A DNA stretch of 64,000 nucleotides from Chlorops oryzae. Taxonomy: Eukaryota; Arthropoda; Insecta; Diptera; Chloropidae. The notes below the pieces were generated by a model that saw only the letters and a program-made list of their open reading frames with translations, was not told where the DNA came from and made no database searches. Made by a program: the position numbers and the translations under genes. Positions 52,176 to 64,000 of the stretch are shown here, piece after piece. Position 1 is the stretch's first letter. Every line of letters starts with the position of its first letter. The DNA is taken from positions 52,883,812 through 52,947,811 of the forward strand of contig CM035806.1 in assembly GCA_020466095.1 (NCBI GenBank), in the 5' to 3' direction.

Positions 52176-53126
52176 ATGCAGTTTAATACATTTTCTCTCT
52201 TCGCTTCGTTGATGGCGATTTTCGCATTGACGGAGGCCGCCTCTATTGGGGTTCCCGTACCGACAGGAAAGCTCATAAAACTTCAACATCATGGAACAGT
52301 AGATGCTCCCAGTGGGGTGAGAATTATTAGTTTATAAGAAGAAAAAAAATGTTTCTTTTCATTTTAAGTCTCAAAGCGTCGGCTTTCGTGGCCGTGGTTG
52401 GTCGAGATGCCAATTTACGATGCGTGAGGCTCTGGGTTCAACTCCCAGCTGAGGTCGTGCATGTTAGTTGTGTCGTTTTTATTTATTTTTTTTTTTTCTG
52501 TTTCGGTTCTTCTTTGGTTTCCAATTTTTCGTGGTCCATGTGAGGCCCAACCAATCAAGGCACAATCCATATATAGACTTTCAGCGAGCGCACGCGATTG
52601 AGAGACAAAAGGACTTCTTTCATTTGAGCTATTTATGAGTGGCAAAATATATGTGGCCTGAACAGACCTTCTAAGTAGCCTCATAGATCCCTCTACGATC
52701 TCATCTCGTAAAATCTTTCATTACCGAAGTCGCCCATCGTTTTTTTTTTTTTTTTTTTTATTTCTTTCCACTTTTCTCGGCTTTCTTTGCGTTCTCGAAA
52801 CCAGTTCGAAAATCGATTAAAAAATAAATAATTAACGAGATTAATTATTCCCCTTGCAGCGCTTCCCGAAGACAGATTTTGCTTCGCCACCTGTCGATTT
52901 GAGTGTTGCGCCTGTTGCTCTGCCCGAGTTCACTCCCATACACGAAGATCAACAAGATACTAAAACTGCCGCGTCGAATGCGGTGCCGCAATTTGAGCGC
53001 ATGGAGAGCTCGCCGCTTGACGATAGCCAGCAACCGATTTCATCACCGGAAGCGTCATCATCGGTTGATGAACGATCGCAGGAAAATTCTATAGAACGTG
53101 AAGCACTCTACTTTTTGAGAGGATAG
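52176..53126 (+). CDS. Small secreted protein of unknown function (135 residues)
   Basis: Exon 1 (52176-52316) ends at GGG|GTGAGA and exon 2 (52860-53126) follows CTTGCAG in phase 0. Residues 1-22 (QFNTFSLFASLMAIFALTEA) are a signal peptide. The mature part is rich in Ser, Pro, Glu and Gln (SSPLDDSQQPISSPEASSSV) with no cysteines and ends REALYFLRG, so it is probably disordered. A C-terminal FLRG preceded by acidic residues could suit peptide processing, but no clear dibasic sites are present. The TATA promoter suggests tissue-specific strong expression. I do not recognise a family. The intron carries a SINE, and a copia element sits in the 3' UTR. Confidence 0.8.
52383..52560 (+). mobile_element. 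tRNA-derived SINE, family B, copy 2 (in intron)
   Basis: It has an A-box-like TGGCCGTGGTTGG at 52389-52401 and a B box GGTTCAACTCC at 52435-52445, inside a tRNA-like TGGGTTCAACTCCCAGC arm. The T-rich then TTCTTTGGTTTCCAATTTTTCG tail matches the copy near 15700. Ends not fixed. Confidence 0.7.
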
Positions 53127-53131
53127 GCTTC

Positions 53132-55835
<2,704 letters not shown>

Positions 55836-55888
55836 ATTATTATTATTAAATTTCAAAAGAAATTAGATAAAATCCTCATGGCAACGTG

Positions 55889-55894
55889 AATAAA
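55889..55894 (+). terminator. Likely poly(A) signal of the secreted-protein gene, beyond the copia insert
   Basis: AATAAA, 53 bp after the 3' LTR. Leaving out the retrotransposon, it lies about 190 bp after the stop codon, a normal distance. Confidence 0.4.
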
Positions 55895-56139
55895 AATTCT
55901 TTATTCAACCATTCGTTATTGTAATTAAATTAAATTAAAATATTTATTCAATAAAGTGTTTTTCTTTTTTTAAAAACCATTCAAAAGCCGCCCAAAAGTA
56001 TGCTTTATTTCGTTGTTTTTTTTTTATATTTATTTTATTGTATTTGCTCTGAAATAGGGGTGCTGCGGATACCGAATGCTTGCGAGTATCCGAGATATTT
56101 CCGTATTAACAGTTCAAATGGCAATTAAGAGTGTTTCAA

Positions 56140-56938
56140 ACTCATTTGCCACTGCTGGGGCAATAAATCGAACGTGGCGAAAAGTTTCGAAATCGGAGGA
56201 ATCTCTTTTGGATCTTTAGGCTGCGTTCACACCGGATCAAAGGAAGCGAAACGCAGCCGAAACAAACGATTTTCAAAAACAACAGTACATTGTTCCTTAT
56301 GAGAGCGAACACACCAGATAGGTCAAAACGAAACGAGTTTGACTAAGAAAGAAAAGGGGTTGTTTTTTTTTAATTAACGAAACGAAAACGCTTCGTTTGA
56401 ACCAGTGACTTCTTTGAAAATGCAAACCCAAAATAAGGCCCTAACACAGGAACATAGAAATGTCTACCTTGCTGTAAATGGGACCGGTCCAAGGTCGACC
56501 GCGGGTCGGTCCTAAAGAAGTCAGGACCGGTCGCCGTTCCATAATAATCAACTCATCTCTTTTAACATAGGACCGTCATTGAAAAACAACCGGCCCCTTT
56601 TCAAAGCGTGTGGGGTTGGTCTGAACTCACCCAACCAACGCTCATTTCGGGACTAGCAGGGTGGTGAATCCGGTAGAGGCTAACCCTAGACCGGTAGCGA
56701 ATCGTATAAATTTCATATAAATTTGGCAGAATTGTAAGTGAATGATTCAAATTTAAAATTTAACTCACATCGAATTAGAAAATTTAAATCATTTCACCCA
56801 AAAAATGAATTGAATTAAAAAAGAACCGAAATTTTTGGAAAAAGGACAATTCAACCTTGGGCGAAAAAAGTATTTTAATTAGTATTCGGGGAAATTAAAT
56901 ACCAAATTGTCAAAAAGGGATGATCTAAATGGAGGGTT
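56140..56938. other. Segment between the two tandem copies
   Basis: Contains GACCGGTC-type motifs (about 56470-56700) like those at 9240-9620, but no gene. It separates 54071-56139 from its repeat. Confidence 0.4.
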
Positions 56939-58694
56939 ATGAAGGCAGAATATAATTCTTTGATAAAGAACGAGACGTCGACTTTGGTTGACCTTCCTAA
57001 AGGCAAGAAACCCATTGGGTGTAAATGGGTATACGCTGTCAAACGTGATAAAGAGGGAAAAGTGCAGCGTTTCAAAGCGCGATTAGTAGCAAAGGGATGT
57101 TCACAGATATGGAGTTAATTACTTTGATACTTACTCGCCGGTGGTAAGGTATGCAACAATTCGATTGATTGTTGCTCTGGCAGTTGAGTACGAATGGTAC
57201 ATTCATCAAATGGACGTTACTTGCGCATATTTGAATGGCGATCTCCATGATGAAGTATACATGCAGCAACCGGAACAATTTATAAGTCGAGAACACCCGA
57301 ACCGAGTTTTGAAATTGAAGAAATCGCTTTATGGCTTAAAACAAAGTGGTCGTGAATGGAATTTTAAATTGGACGAAACTTTAAAAGGCATGGGTTTTAA
57401 GCAGTGTGTCAGCGAAATGTGTGTGTACGTTAAACACGGCAGGAAGGGAATCAGAGCAATTATAGCAGTCTATGTTGATGATCTCATCATTGCGAGTTCC
57501 AACAAGACAGAATTACTTGCTGTAAAGGCAGATATTGCTAAGCAGTTTGACGTTGTTGATGGAGGGCAACTAAATTTTTTTTGAATGGAGTTTTACCGAG
57601 ATGGCGAAAAAGGGGAAGTCAAGGTATGTCAACGGCAGTATATAAATAATCTACTTTCAGATTCCGGGATGAGTACATGCAAGGGTGTGTCAACTCCACT
57701 TGACCCAGGATTTCTTGGAAAATGCACTGACGAGCGTTGTGTGCGTGTAAATAAGGAAGCTTATCAGTCGTTGGTGGGTGCACTTCTCTATCTGGCGTTG
57801 AGTACTCGACCGGATATCACGCATGCTGTATGCAAGTTGGCTCAGTGTAGCAGTGATCCCCATGTGGAGCACGAAAAAGGCGCAAAACACGTGCTTAGAT
57901 ATCTTAGGCAGACCAGTGAATTACAATTGCATTATCGTCGGACTGACAAACCAATTGAGTGTTTCGTGGACGCCGATTGGGGAAGCGATGTTTTTGATCG
58001 GAAATCGTATTCTGGTATTGCATTAGTGGCAGCGGGATGTGTTTTTTATTGGGAAAGCCGAAAGCAGTCAATCGTGGCCCTTAGCACAACAGAGGCGGAA
58101 TATGTCGCATTATCAACAGCAGCTAAGGAAGTGTCATACATAAGAAAACTTATGAAGGAGCTTGGACTTGGGCATGAAGGTCCTATGGTGGTCAACAGCG
58201 ATAGTCAAAGTGCTCAACATCTTGTCAAGAATCCGGCTTATCACTCAAGGACAAAACACATTGACATTCGATTTCATCATGTGCGCCAGATGTATACTAA
58301 TAAGGAAATCGAGATCAACTATGTTCCAACAAAGTATGCTATCTGACGTTCTAACGAAGAGCTTGCCTAAGATCAAACATATGAATTGCATAAGGACTAT
58401 GGGACTAACTGATAACTTAAATTTTGTAAAGAATTAACGTGTTGAGAAGGAGTGTTGAAATTAAATAGCTTACAACACAATAATTCTAAGTAGGCGATTT
58501 CATATTATTCTTAAACAATTCCGATGTATAATGTTAGCTTCAATATAAAACAGAAATCAATTCGTACTGAAAAACGTATAATATTCAAATAAACAAAAGC
58601 TCTTAAGTTCACTGAAAAGATCCTTGATGTTTCTTTCTCTAAGGATTTCTGTTTACAAAAGGATTACTCCTTAGTAGAAGGATTCCAATTAACA
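56939..58694 (+). mobile_element. Truncated second copia copy: RT, RNase H and 3' LTR
   Basis: It matches 54071-55835 nearly base for base. It begins inside the reverse transcriptase and ends with a 242-bp LTR (58453-58694) lacking 2 bp. The frame is broken by small indels: two bases lost at about 57106, a scrambled T run at about 57576-57586, and two bases lost at about 58333. Because the DNA after the LTR also matches that at 55836-56139, it is a segmental copy and not an independent insertion. Confidence 0.9.
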
Positions 58695-58999
58695 ATTATT
58701 ATTATTAAATTTCAAAAGAAATTAGATAAAATCCTCATGGCAACGTGAATAAAAATTCTTTATTCAACCATTCGTTATTGTAATTAAATTAAATTAAAAT
58801 ATTTATTCAATAAAGTGTTTTTCTTTTTTTAAAAACCATTCAAAAGCCGCCCAAAAGTATGCTTTATTTCGTTGTTTTTTTTTTATATTTATTTTATTGT
58901 ATTTGCTCTGAAATAGGGGTGCTGCGGATACCGAATGCTTGCGAGTATCCGAGATATTTCCGTATTAACAGTTCAAATGGCAATCAAGAGTGTTTCAAT
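58695..58999. repeat. Flanking host DNA repeated with the copia copy
   Basis: This sequence repeats 55836-56139 with a few differences, including the poly(A) signal region, and diverges after GAGTGTTTCAA. Confidence 0.9.
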
Positions 59000-59759
59000 A
59001 TTTCCACTGCTGGAATAAATGTCGACTGTTAATGATTTGAAGATTGAAGGATTTTGTCAGGCATTTGGACTTACCTCTTCAGGCTAGCGAAATTAGCCTA
59101 AACTTTAATTTAAAAAGGTCTGTAATTATAACCCAAGTAGGAAAGAAGGCCATAAGCTTGTGAAAAAAGAGTCTTCACTTGTTGTGCAAACGCCCATATG
59201 TAATTTTTTTTTAATCTACGAAAGAATATTCGTTTGAATTGTGTTTTAAATTAGAGAAATTTAACACCAATAATTTCGACGCCAAAAGAGGATAATTGTC
59301 TGACTTACGTAACTCGACTTTACTCAACGAGCCATCTTGGTTGAATGAAAATTTGACTTGAACGAAAAGTCTAGAGAACGCATTGTTCGGTAAATGGATT
59401 TTTTTTATGAGGTTCGTGCCATATTCAAAGCAAGTCGATTTTACTGAATTGTGAATTTTTTTATGACCATTACTCATTTCGGAAGCAGTGGAACCGAAGG
59501 CTAATCAGGACCTTTCTGCATTCTGATAGAAAAAAGTCGTTCGATTTAAGCATTAACATTTTTACCATATTTGACTTCCTACTCAATTTTTTGTACCGTT
59601 GTAAAACTAATTAAAAACTAAGGATCGCTAAAGCCTGATGATACATACTGGAAACTAACTGAAATTATTGTCTTAACATAAGCGGTATTAGCTTTACAAA
59701 AATTTCAGGGTTAATGTTAGATACAAATTATACTTTGAAATGAATGATTATAATGAAAA
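59000..59759. other. Spacer, no gene seen
   Basis: Unique-looking AT-rich sequence; the minus frame at 59211-59477 has no recognisable features. Confidence 0.35.
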
Positions 59760-60345
59760 ATTTTGCGGATGTCGCATGGTCAAATTTTAATCTCGTTCGC
59801 GCTTTTCGTCTGCTGCGAAAACCTCAATTCAAAATAGTCGAAAATAAAACTTTGCGAATTCTCCGAAAGGGGACAATCATGGTCAAATTTAACCGTTGAT
59901 CATATGTATCCTGAAAATAATCACATGAAAATAATTTAATTTCGAATGTCTGTAATTTAACTAGAATTCATGATATGTTCAAATAGAAAAAGAATATTTT
60001 GCGAAATTTCGCGAATGGTGGTCATGGTCCAAATTAACGTTAGAGGACATTTTGTCTAGCTGCGAAAACTCAATTCAAAATAGTGAAAATAAATTTTGCG
60101 AATTCGCGATGGTGGTCATGGTCAAAATTTAACCTTAGAGGACATTTTGTTTAGCTGCGAAATACCTCAATTCAAACTAGTGAAAATCAAATTTGCGATT
60201 TCGCGGATGTGGTTTATTCAAATTTTATCCTTAGAGGACATTTTATTTAGCTGCAAAATACCAATTCAAAATAGAAAAAATCAATGTATGCGATATTTCG
60301 GAAAATGTGGTCTATGGTAAAATATGATCCATAGTATGGATTCGA
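59760..60345 (+). repeat. Diverged tandem repeat, about 95-110 bp, roughly 5 units
   Basis: Units share TTTGCGAATTCGCG, GTGGTCATGGTCAAA, CCTTAGAGGACATTTTGT and TAGCTGCGAAA...CAATTCAAAATAG. Divergence between units is high, so the array is old. Confidence 0.8.
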
Positions 60346-61585
60346 CTTTATTTTCGGCAAAATACTACAATCAGAAAACCAAAAAAATAATTTATTGTAT
60401 TCAGTTATGAGAATAAGAGTTAAAATCGTGTTTTTTTATTTGTAGATTGAGACCAAGTTATAGCGATTCGCAATTTATTTTTATGCGAGCTTAATCTACA
60501 TAGTAGCTTTACATCCACCAAATTTCATATGAAGCTTGGATGCTATAGTCAGAAAATTATCGGAAAAACGTAAATCGTGATTTGAAATATTGAACCACTT
60601 CACGACCCAAGTGGAGACTACGAAGCAACAATTAGTCATGCAGTTTCGGAATTCCTGGTTGTAACGTCCTATCCAAATTTCAATATGTATATCTATCATG
60701 GCTCTGGAGTACTTCACCGTGAAAAACTAAATTGACCTGTATCGACAGACAGTATCAAAGACAACATGTCAGACAGACAGAAGCAGACAGACGCATGTAG
60801 ATCGATTTCGCCTTGTACCTGATCAAGAATATTTAATGTCTAATCTAGCGATTTCTTTGGTATGTTACATCATGCCAAACTTAATTAATTCCTTCAAAAG
60901 TTATAAAAAAATGCTCAGAAATAGCTATACAACCAAAATAATCGCCATTATAACCCATTTTTGGTTATAATGGATTTTAATTCATTCATTTTTTTGAAAT
61001 GAATAATTCAAATGAAAAATTTCATTTCAAATTTAATTCATCTTATTTAGTTTGTAAATTGAATCATTCAGAAATTCAAATTAAATTTGAATCTCCCAAA
61101 TTAAATTCAATTTTTTTCCAGGATAATTGCATTCAAATTGTAATTCGATCAATTTTTGAAAAAAAAAAATCATTTAAAAATCGAATTCAATTCTGAATTT
61201 TGGAGAGTGAGGTAAAAATGATCATTCTTTTACAACCGAAATTTGGAAAGCGGTAAATGAACTCAACGAGGTTCGGTCTGTTTTTCCCAAACATTTCATT
61301 ACTCAGGTAGTTAACCCGTACAATTTAGACGAATCCTGGCCTTAATAGTGCCATTCATCTACAATATTCAGCATTGCTATTTGCCATGTTTTTGCCCAGG
61401 TATTCAAATTGTTCTCCATTCTTAAACGAAACTCCGCCTTAAAGGTTATTGTTACAATGCATATTGGTTTGTTTTACTCATTTTCCTGCCTCAGGATAAC
61501 TGAATTTACAATAAGGCATGGCAATGGCAGTTGATATAAAAAATTCCTACGTATTGCAATTGTTCAACAATGTTGCTATTAAAGG

Positions 61586-61640
<55 letters not shown>

Positions 61641-61729
61641 CTGTTAGTTCGTAGTGGTTGATGAGTAGGGTAAAAAAAACAAAAATCGCATTTATATTTT
61701 ATCACAATTCTCTCTTAGTTGGTGGTTAA
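60346..61729. other. Spacer downstream of the F-box gene
   Basis: 60700-60835 resembles the gene-flanking CAGACAGACAG repeats of flies. 60975-61200 is made of ATTCAAATT/AATTTGAAT-type words. 61587-61640 is an A run of about 27 followed by a T run of about 30. No gene. Confidence 0.4.
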
Positions 61730-63240
61730 TCAGGTCTCCACATTTCGCACTTCGATGACCAGAGTCTTGTACTCCTTGTCGCTTAGAAAGTGCCATTCGT
61801 AGCCGAGAATATTTGAGACTTCACTCTCGACAGCCTCATAGCTCTTGGAGCAACGTCGCAGCCACACGTAAAACTCCTCGGTCCAGTCTGGATTCCGTGG
61901 CCAGTCGCAGCGTATGATTACCCCAAAGCGTCGAACGTACAAATGTCGCAGATTCTTGGCAGCATGCGCAATCAGAAGGACCGTCGATGTCGAGATCTTC
62001 TCTCTGACCACCTGCAATTGAGACGAGAAAATGGACCGTTAATGCCTGCGTTGGTTTTCGTTTGTCCATGCGGCGGCTCACAAGTGTATCAAGGTATAAG
62101 CATTGGCGACAGAGCAGCAAGAGCACTGAATCAACTCGATTATCGAACGGCTTGGGGCTAGCGAAACGTGGCAATTGCTCATGTCCATAAATCGTAAGCG
62201 TGTTCTTATAGGTGTCGATCATGCGCAGAATCGTATCGGATTGTATCTAAAATCAAAGATAAAATTTAATAAATAAAAAAGGAAAAACTCTTTGGGAAAA
62301 TGGGCTAAAAGCCCACAAAAGATGCCTCGTTACCCGGGTCTTTGGTGCCGAATATGTGATACTGTAGACGGGTGCGTCCGGTTGGAAGACAACTTCGCTC
62401 TCTGATAGCGATTCGGAGCGTAGGTGAACCTTCAATTTGGGATTGTCACGCTTCAAAATTCGCCATGACTTAGCGGAACATGTTGCGGCAGCTTGATACG
62501 CATTGGTATAACAATTCTGGAGTAAATGGAGATGCTTTAATTTAGTATCCGCCAGCAGTAAGATAGCATCATCGTTAATATTCTGCGGGGATATTGTCAA
62601 GATCTGTGAATATAATAATTGAAAACGCTCATATGACCATGCATGTATGTATGTATGTAATGCAAGTAACCTGGAGATTTAAGAACAATCCAACGTGCAT
62701 GATGGGACAATATGTCGTCGTGACATTAACCAAATTTAGCACACGCATTTTTGTGCAACACGAATCGAGGACTTCATCCAGCAGATGATTCGCCTCGTAG
62801 CGCTCCAAAACAAAATCAATTAGCTTTAGAACCCGAAGGTTTTTCAATTTCGACAAGAGATCCTTTAGGCCCTTCAACAGCTGGCCACCAGTACCGAAAA
62901 GTTTAATGCCTTCTGGATCATTTGCCTGTGACATATTGCAGGGGAAAACATAGACCAGCGATCTTATACGCTCGCCAACACCGATCAACTCCTTAAAGCC
63001 TTCTTCGCCGGCCTAAAATCAATTGAAGAACATTGAGCATTTAGTTGGAACAAAAAACAAAAAAATACATCGAAAAAAACAAGGGGAAAAATAAGAAACC
63101 AACTCGGTCCATACTCCATGACATCAACGTCATAAATTGATAAATATTATTAAAGCTATGCTCCGGCCGGAATTCCAATCCTCGCAAACAACGTCCGATA
63201 CGTGCTAGAAATTCTGTGTTCGCATGTGATCCAAACAGTA
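61730..63240 (-). CDS. F-box/LRR-type protein, 3' exons (5' end outside window)
   Basis: Five exons join in phase: 63240-63104, 63012-62671, 62603-62334, 62246-62082 and 62011-61730 (stop). They encode about 397 residues. The protein is made of irregular leucine-rich units (LSKLKNLRVLKLIDFVLERY, CTKMRVLNLVNVTTTYC, TKLKHLHLLQNCYTNAYQ) and ends with HAAKNLRHLYVRRFGVIIRC, WPRNPDWTEEFYVWLRR and a short C-terminal helix. This arrangement resembles substrate-binding halves of F-box proteins such as FBXO33/FBXO39; that is my inference, since the F-box itself is not in view. The 63104 donor (CGA|GTTGGT) is weak. No lesions seen. Confidence 0.75.
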
Positions 63241-63714
63241 CTAAAACAATAACAACAACAATATAACAAATAAATTCCAAGTTGTAAATGTGAATGATTC
63301 TGTTTTGAATGGATCCGTGAATCATTCACAACCAGCCCGATTCGAAATATTCCCTGGGAATTTTTCCGTGCGGATTTGAAAAAAACAAAAAAAAAATTCT
63401 GCCGTTCTAAGCACACTGGAGAAGGGAATTCCGAAGGAACCAAGTATTTTGAACATTTTGAAACAAAGCTCATCACATTTTGTCCTTTATTGACGCTTAC
63501 AAAAGGGGTCTTCCTTTAAAATTGAAAAGATTGAAAAAGCGTAAAAATGTAAAATTTTTCATACGAAACTTCGTTCATTAATTTCTAAGCCTTCTGGATT
63601 TACGAGTTTTCGAAGTTATCGAGACAAATATGTACAAGTTTAAGGGAAGACCCCCAATAATTTCATTTTCCGCGGTGAAAAATTTCGAGGGAAAAATCCC
63701 GGGGAGTATTCATT
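63241..63714. other. Upstream intron of the F-box-like gene
   Basis: No exon recognised on the minus strand before the window end, so the F-box exon must lie beyond 64000 or be unrecognisable. Confidence 0.4.
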
Positions 63715-63955
63715 AGGTCTGTTCCCATACTGCACGAAACTGCCAAGTTTTTGAAAACTGTATGAAAATTGGACAGTTTCGTTTTTCGAGAACTGTATGA
63801 AAATTGGGCAGTTTTGGGCATTTCATACAATAGGGCTGAAGACGAAACTGCCCAATTTTTTGAAAACTGTATGAAAACTGGGCAGTTTCGTTTTTGAAAA
63901 CTGTATGAAAATTGGGCCGTTGTGGGCAGTTTCCTAAAATACGGCTGAACATGAA
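63715..63955. repeat. Tandem/inverted repeat of AACTGCCCAATTTTTTGAAA type
   Basis: About five 45-50-bp units of AAACTGCCCAATTTTT with GAAAACTGTATGAAAATTGG. Alternate units can pair with each other. Confidence 0.8.
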
Positions 63956-64000
63956 TGGTGATTTACGGATGAATATATTTCAATACAAAATTTGAAGTAC

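Noticed and set aside
62594..62788. Plus-strand frames over the F-box-like gene
   Set aside because: Antisense to exons that join in phase on the minus strand.

Overview
The window is a TE-rich, AT-rich insect nuclear contig. Everything points to a higher dipteran (schizophoran fly): short first exons, GT-AG introns, an alpha-amylase with a TATA/initiator promoter, a DM4/DM12-family protein, tRNA-derived SINEs, a copia element with an internal-iMet-type primer site, and (CGGA)n-bearing dispersed repeats. The species cannot be read from the sequence; I saw no bacterial or viral genes.

Left part (1-20.6 kb). Nested repeats (1-790) precede the 2-hydroxyacyl-CoA lyase gene (+, 1252-5432, peroxisomal, C-terminal SKL). 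An EFHC1-like axonemal DM10 gene converges on it (-, 5814-8619, one apparent 1-nt frameshift). An intact secreted alpha-amylase follows (-, 11737-13559). After a repeat-filled spacer come the last four exons of an RNF123/KPC1-like RING ubiquitin ligase (-, 19639-20599).

Middle part (20.6-41 kb). A minus-strand multi-C2H2 zinc-finger gene (21073-25982) carries a 32-residue repeat array. It is broken by a 1-nt deletion and by a 1565-bp inverted-repeat element with an ATAT target duplication. Its open frame reads up to a phase-compatible donor facing the RNF123-like exons, so a chimeric gene is possible. From 26 to 40 kb the DNA is mostly transposons nested in transposons, with gene fragments (PHD-like, zinc-finger-like, and one unrecognised exon at 34.3 kb). 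Two blocks look duplicated or mosaic and may be assembly-damaged.

Right part (41-64 kb). A DM4/DM12 secreted protein (+, 41195-42601) converges on a complete LRRC28 orthologue (-, 42881-48146). LRRC28 introns hold a hAT element with a nested MITE, a LINE remnant and a 650-bp GA tract. Next is a small secreted-protein gene (+, 52176-53126) whose 3' UTR was hit by a deleted copia element with apparently identical LTRs. The 3' half of that element plus its flank is repeated in tandem. The window ends in the 3' exons of an F-box/LRR-type protein (-, 61730-63240, continuing outside).

Most of the biological novelty lies in transposon architecture: elements defined here by matching terminal repeats and target duplications, several long perfect hairpins, a gag-RT fusion copia, and the possible zinc-finger/RING chimera. 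No operon-like or defence system is visible. Exon boundaries were read by eye from splice signals and reading phase.
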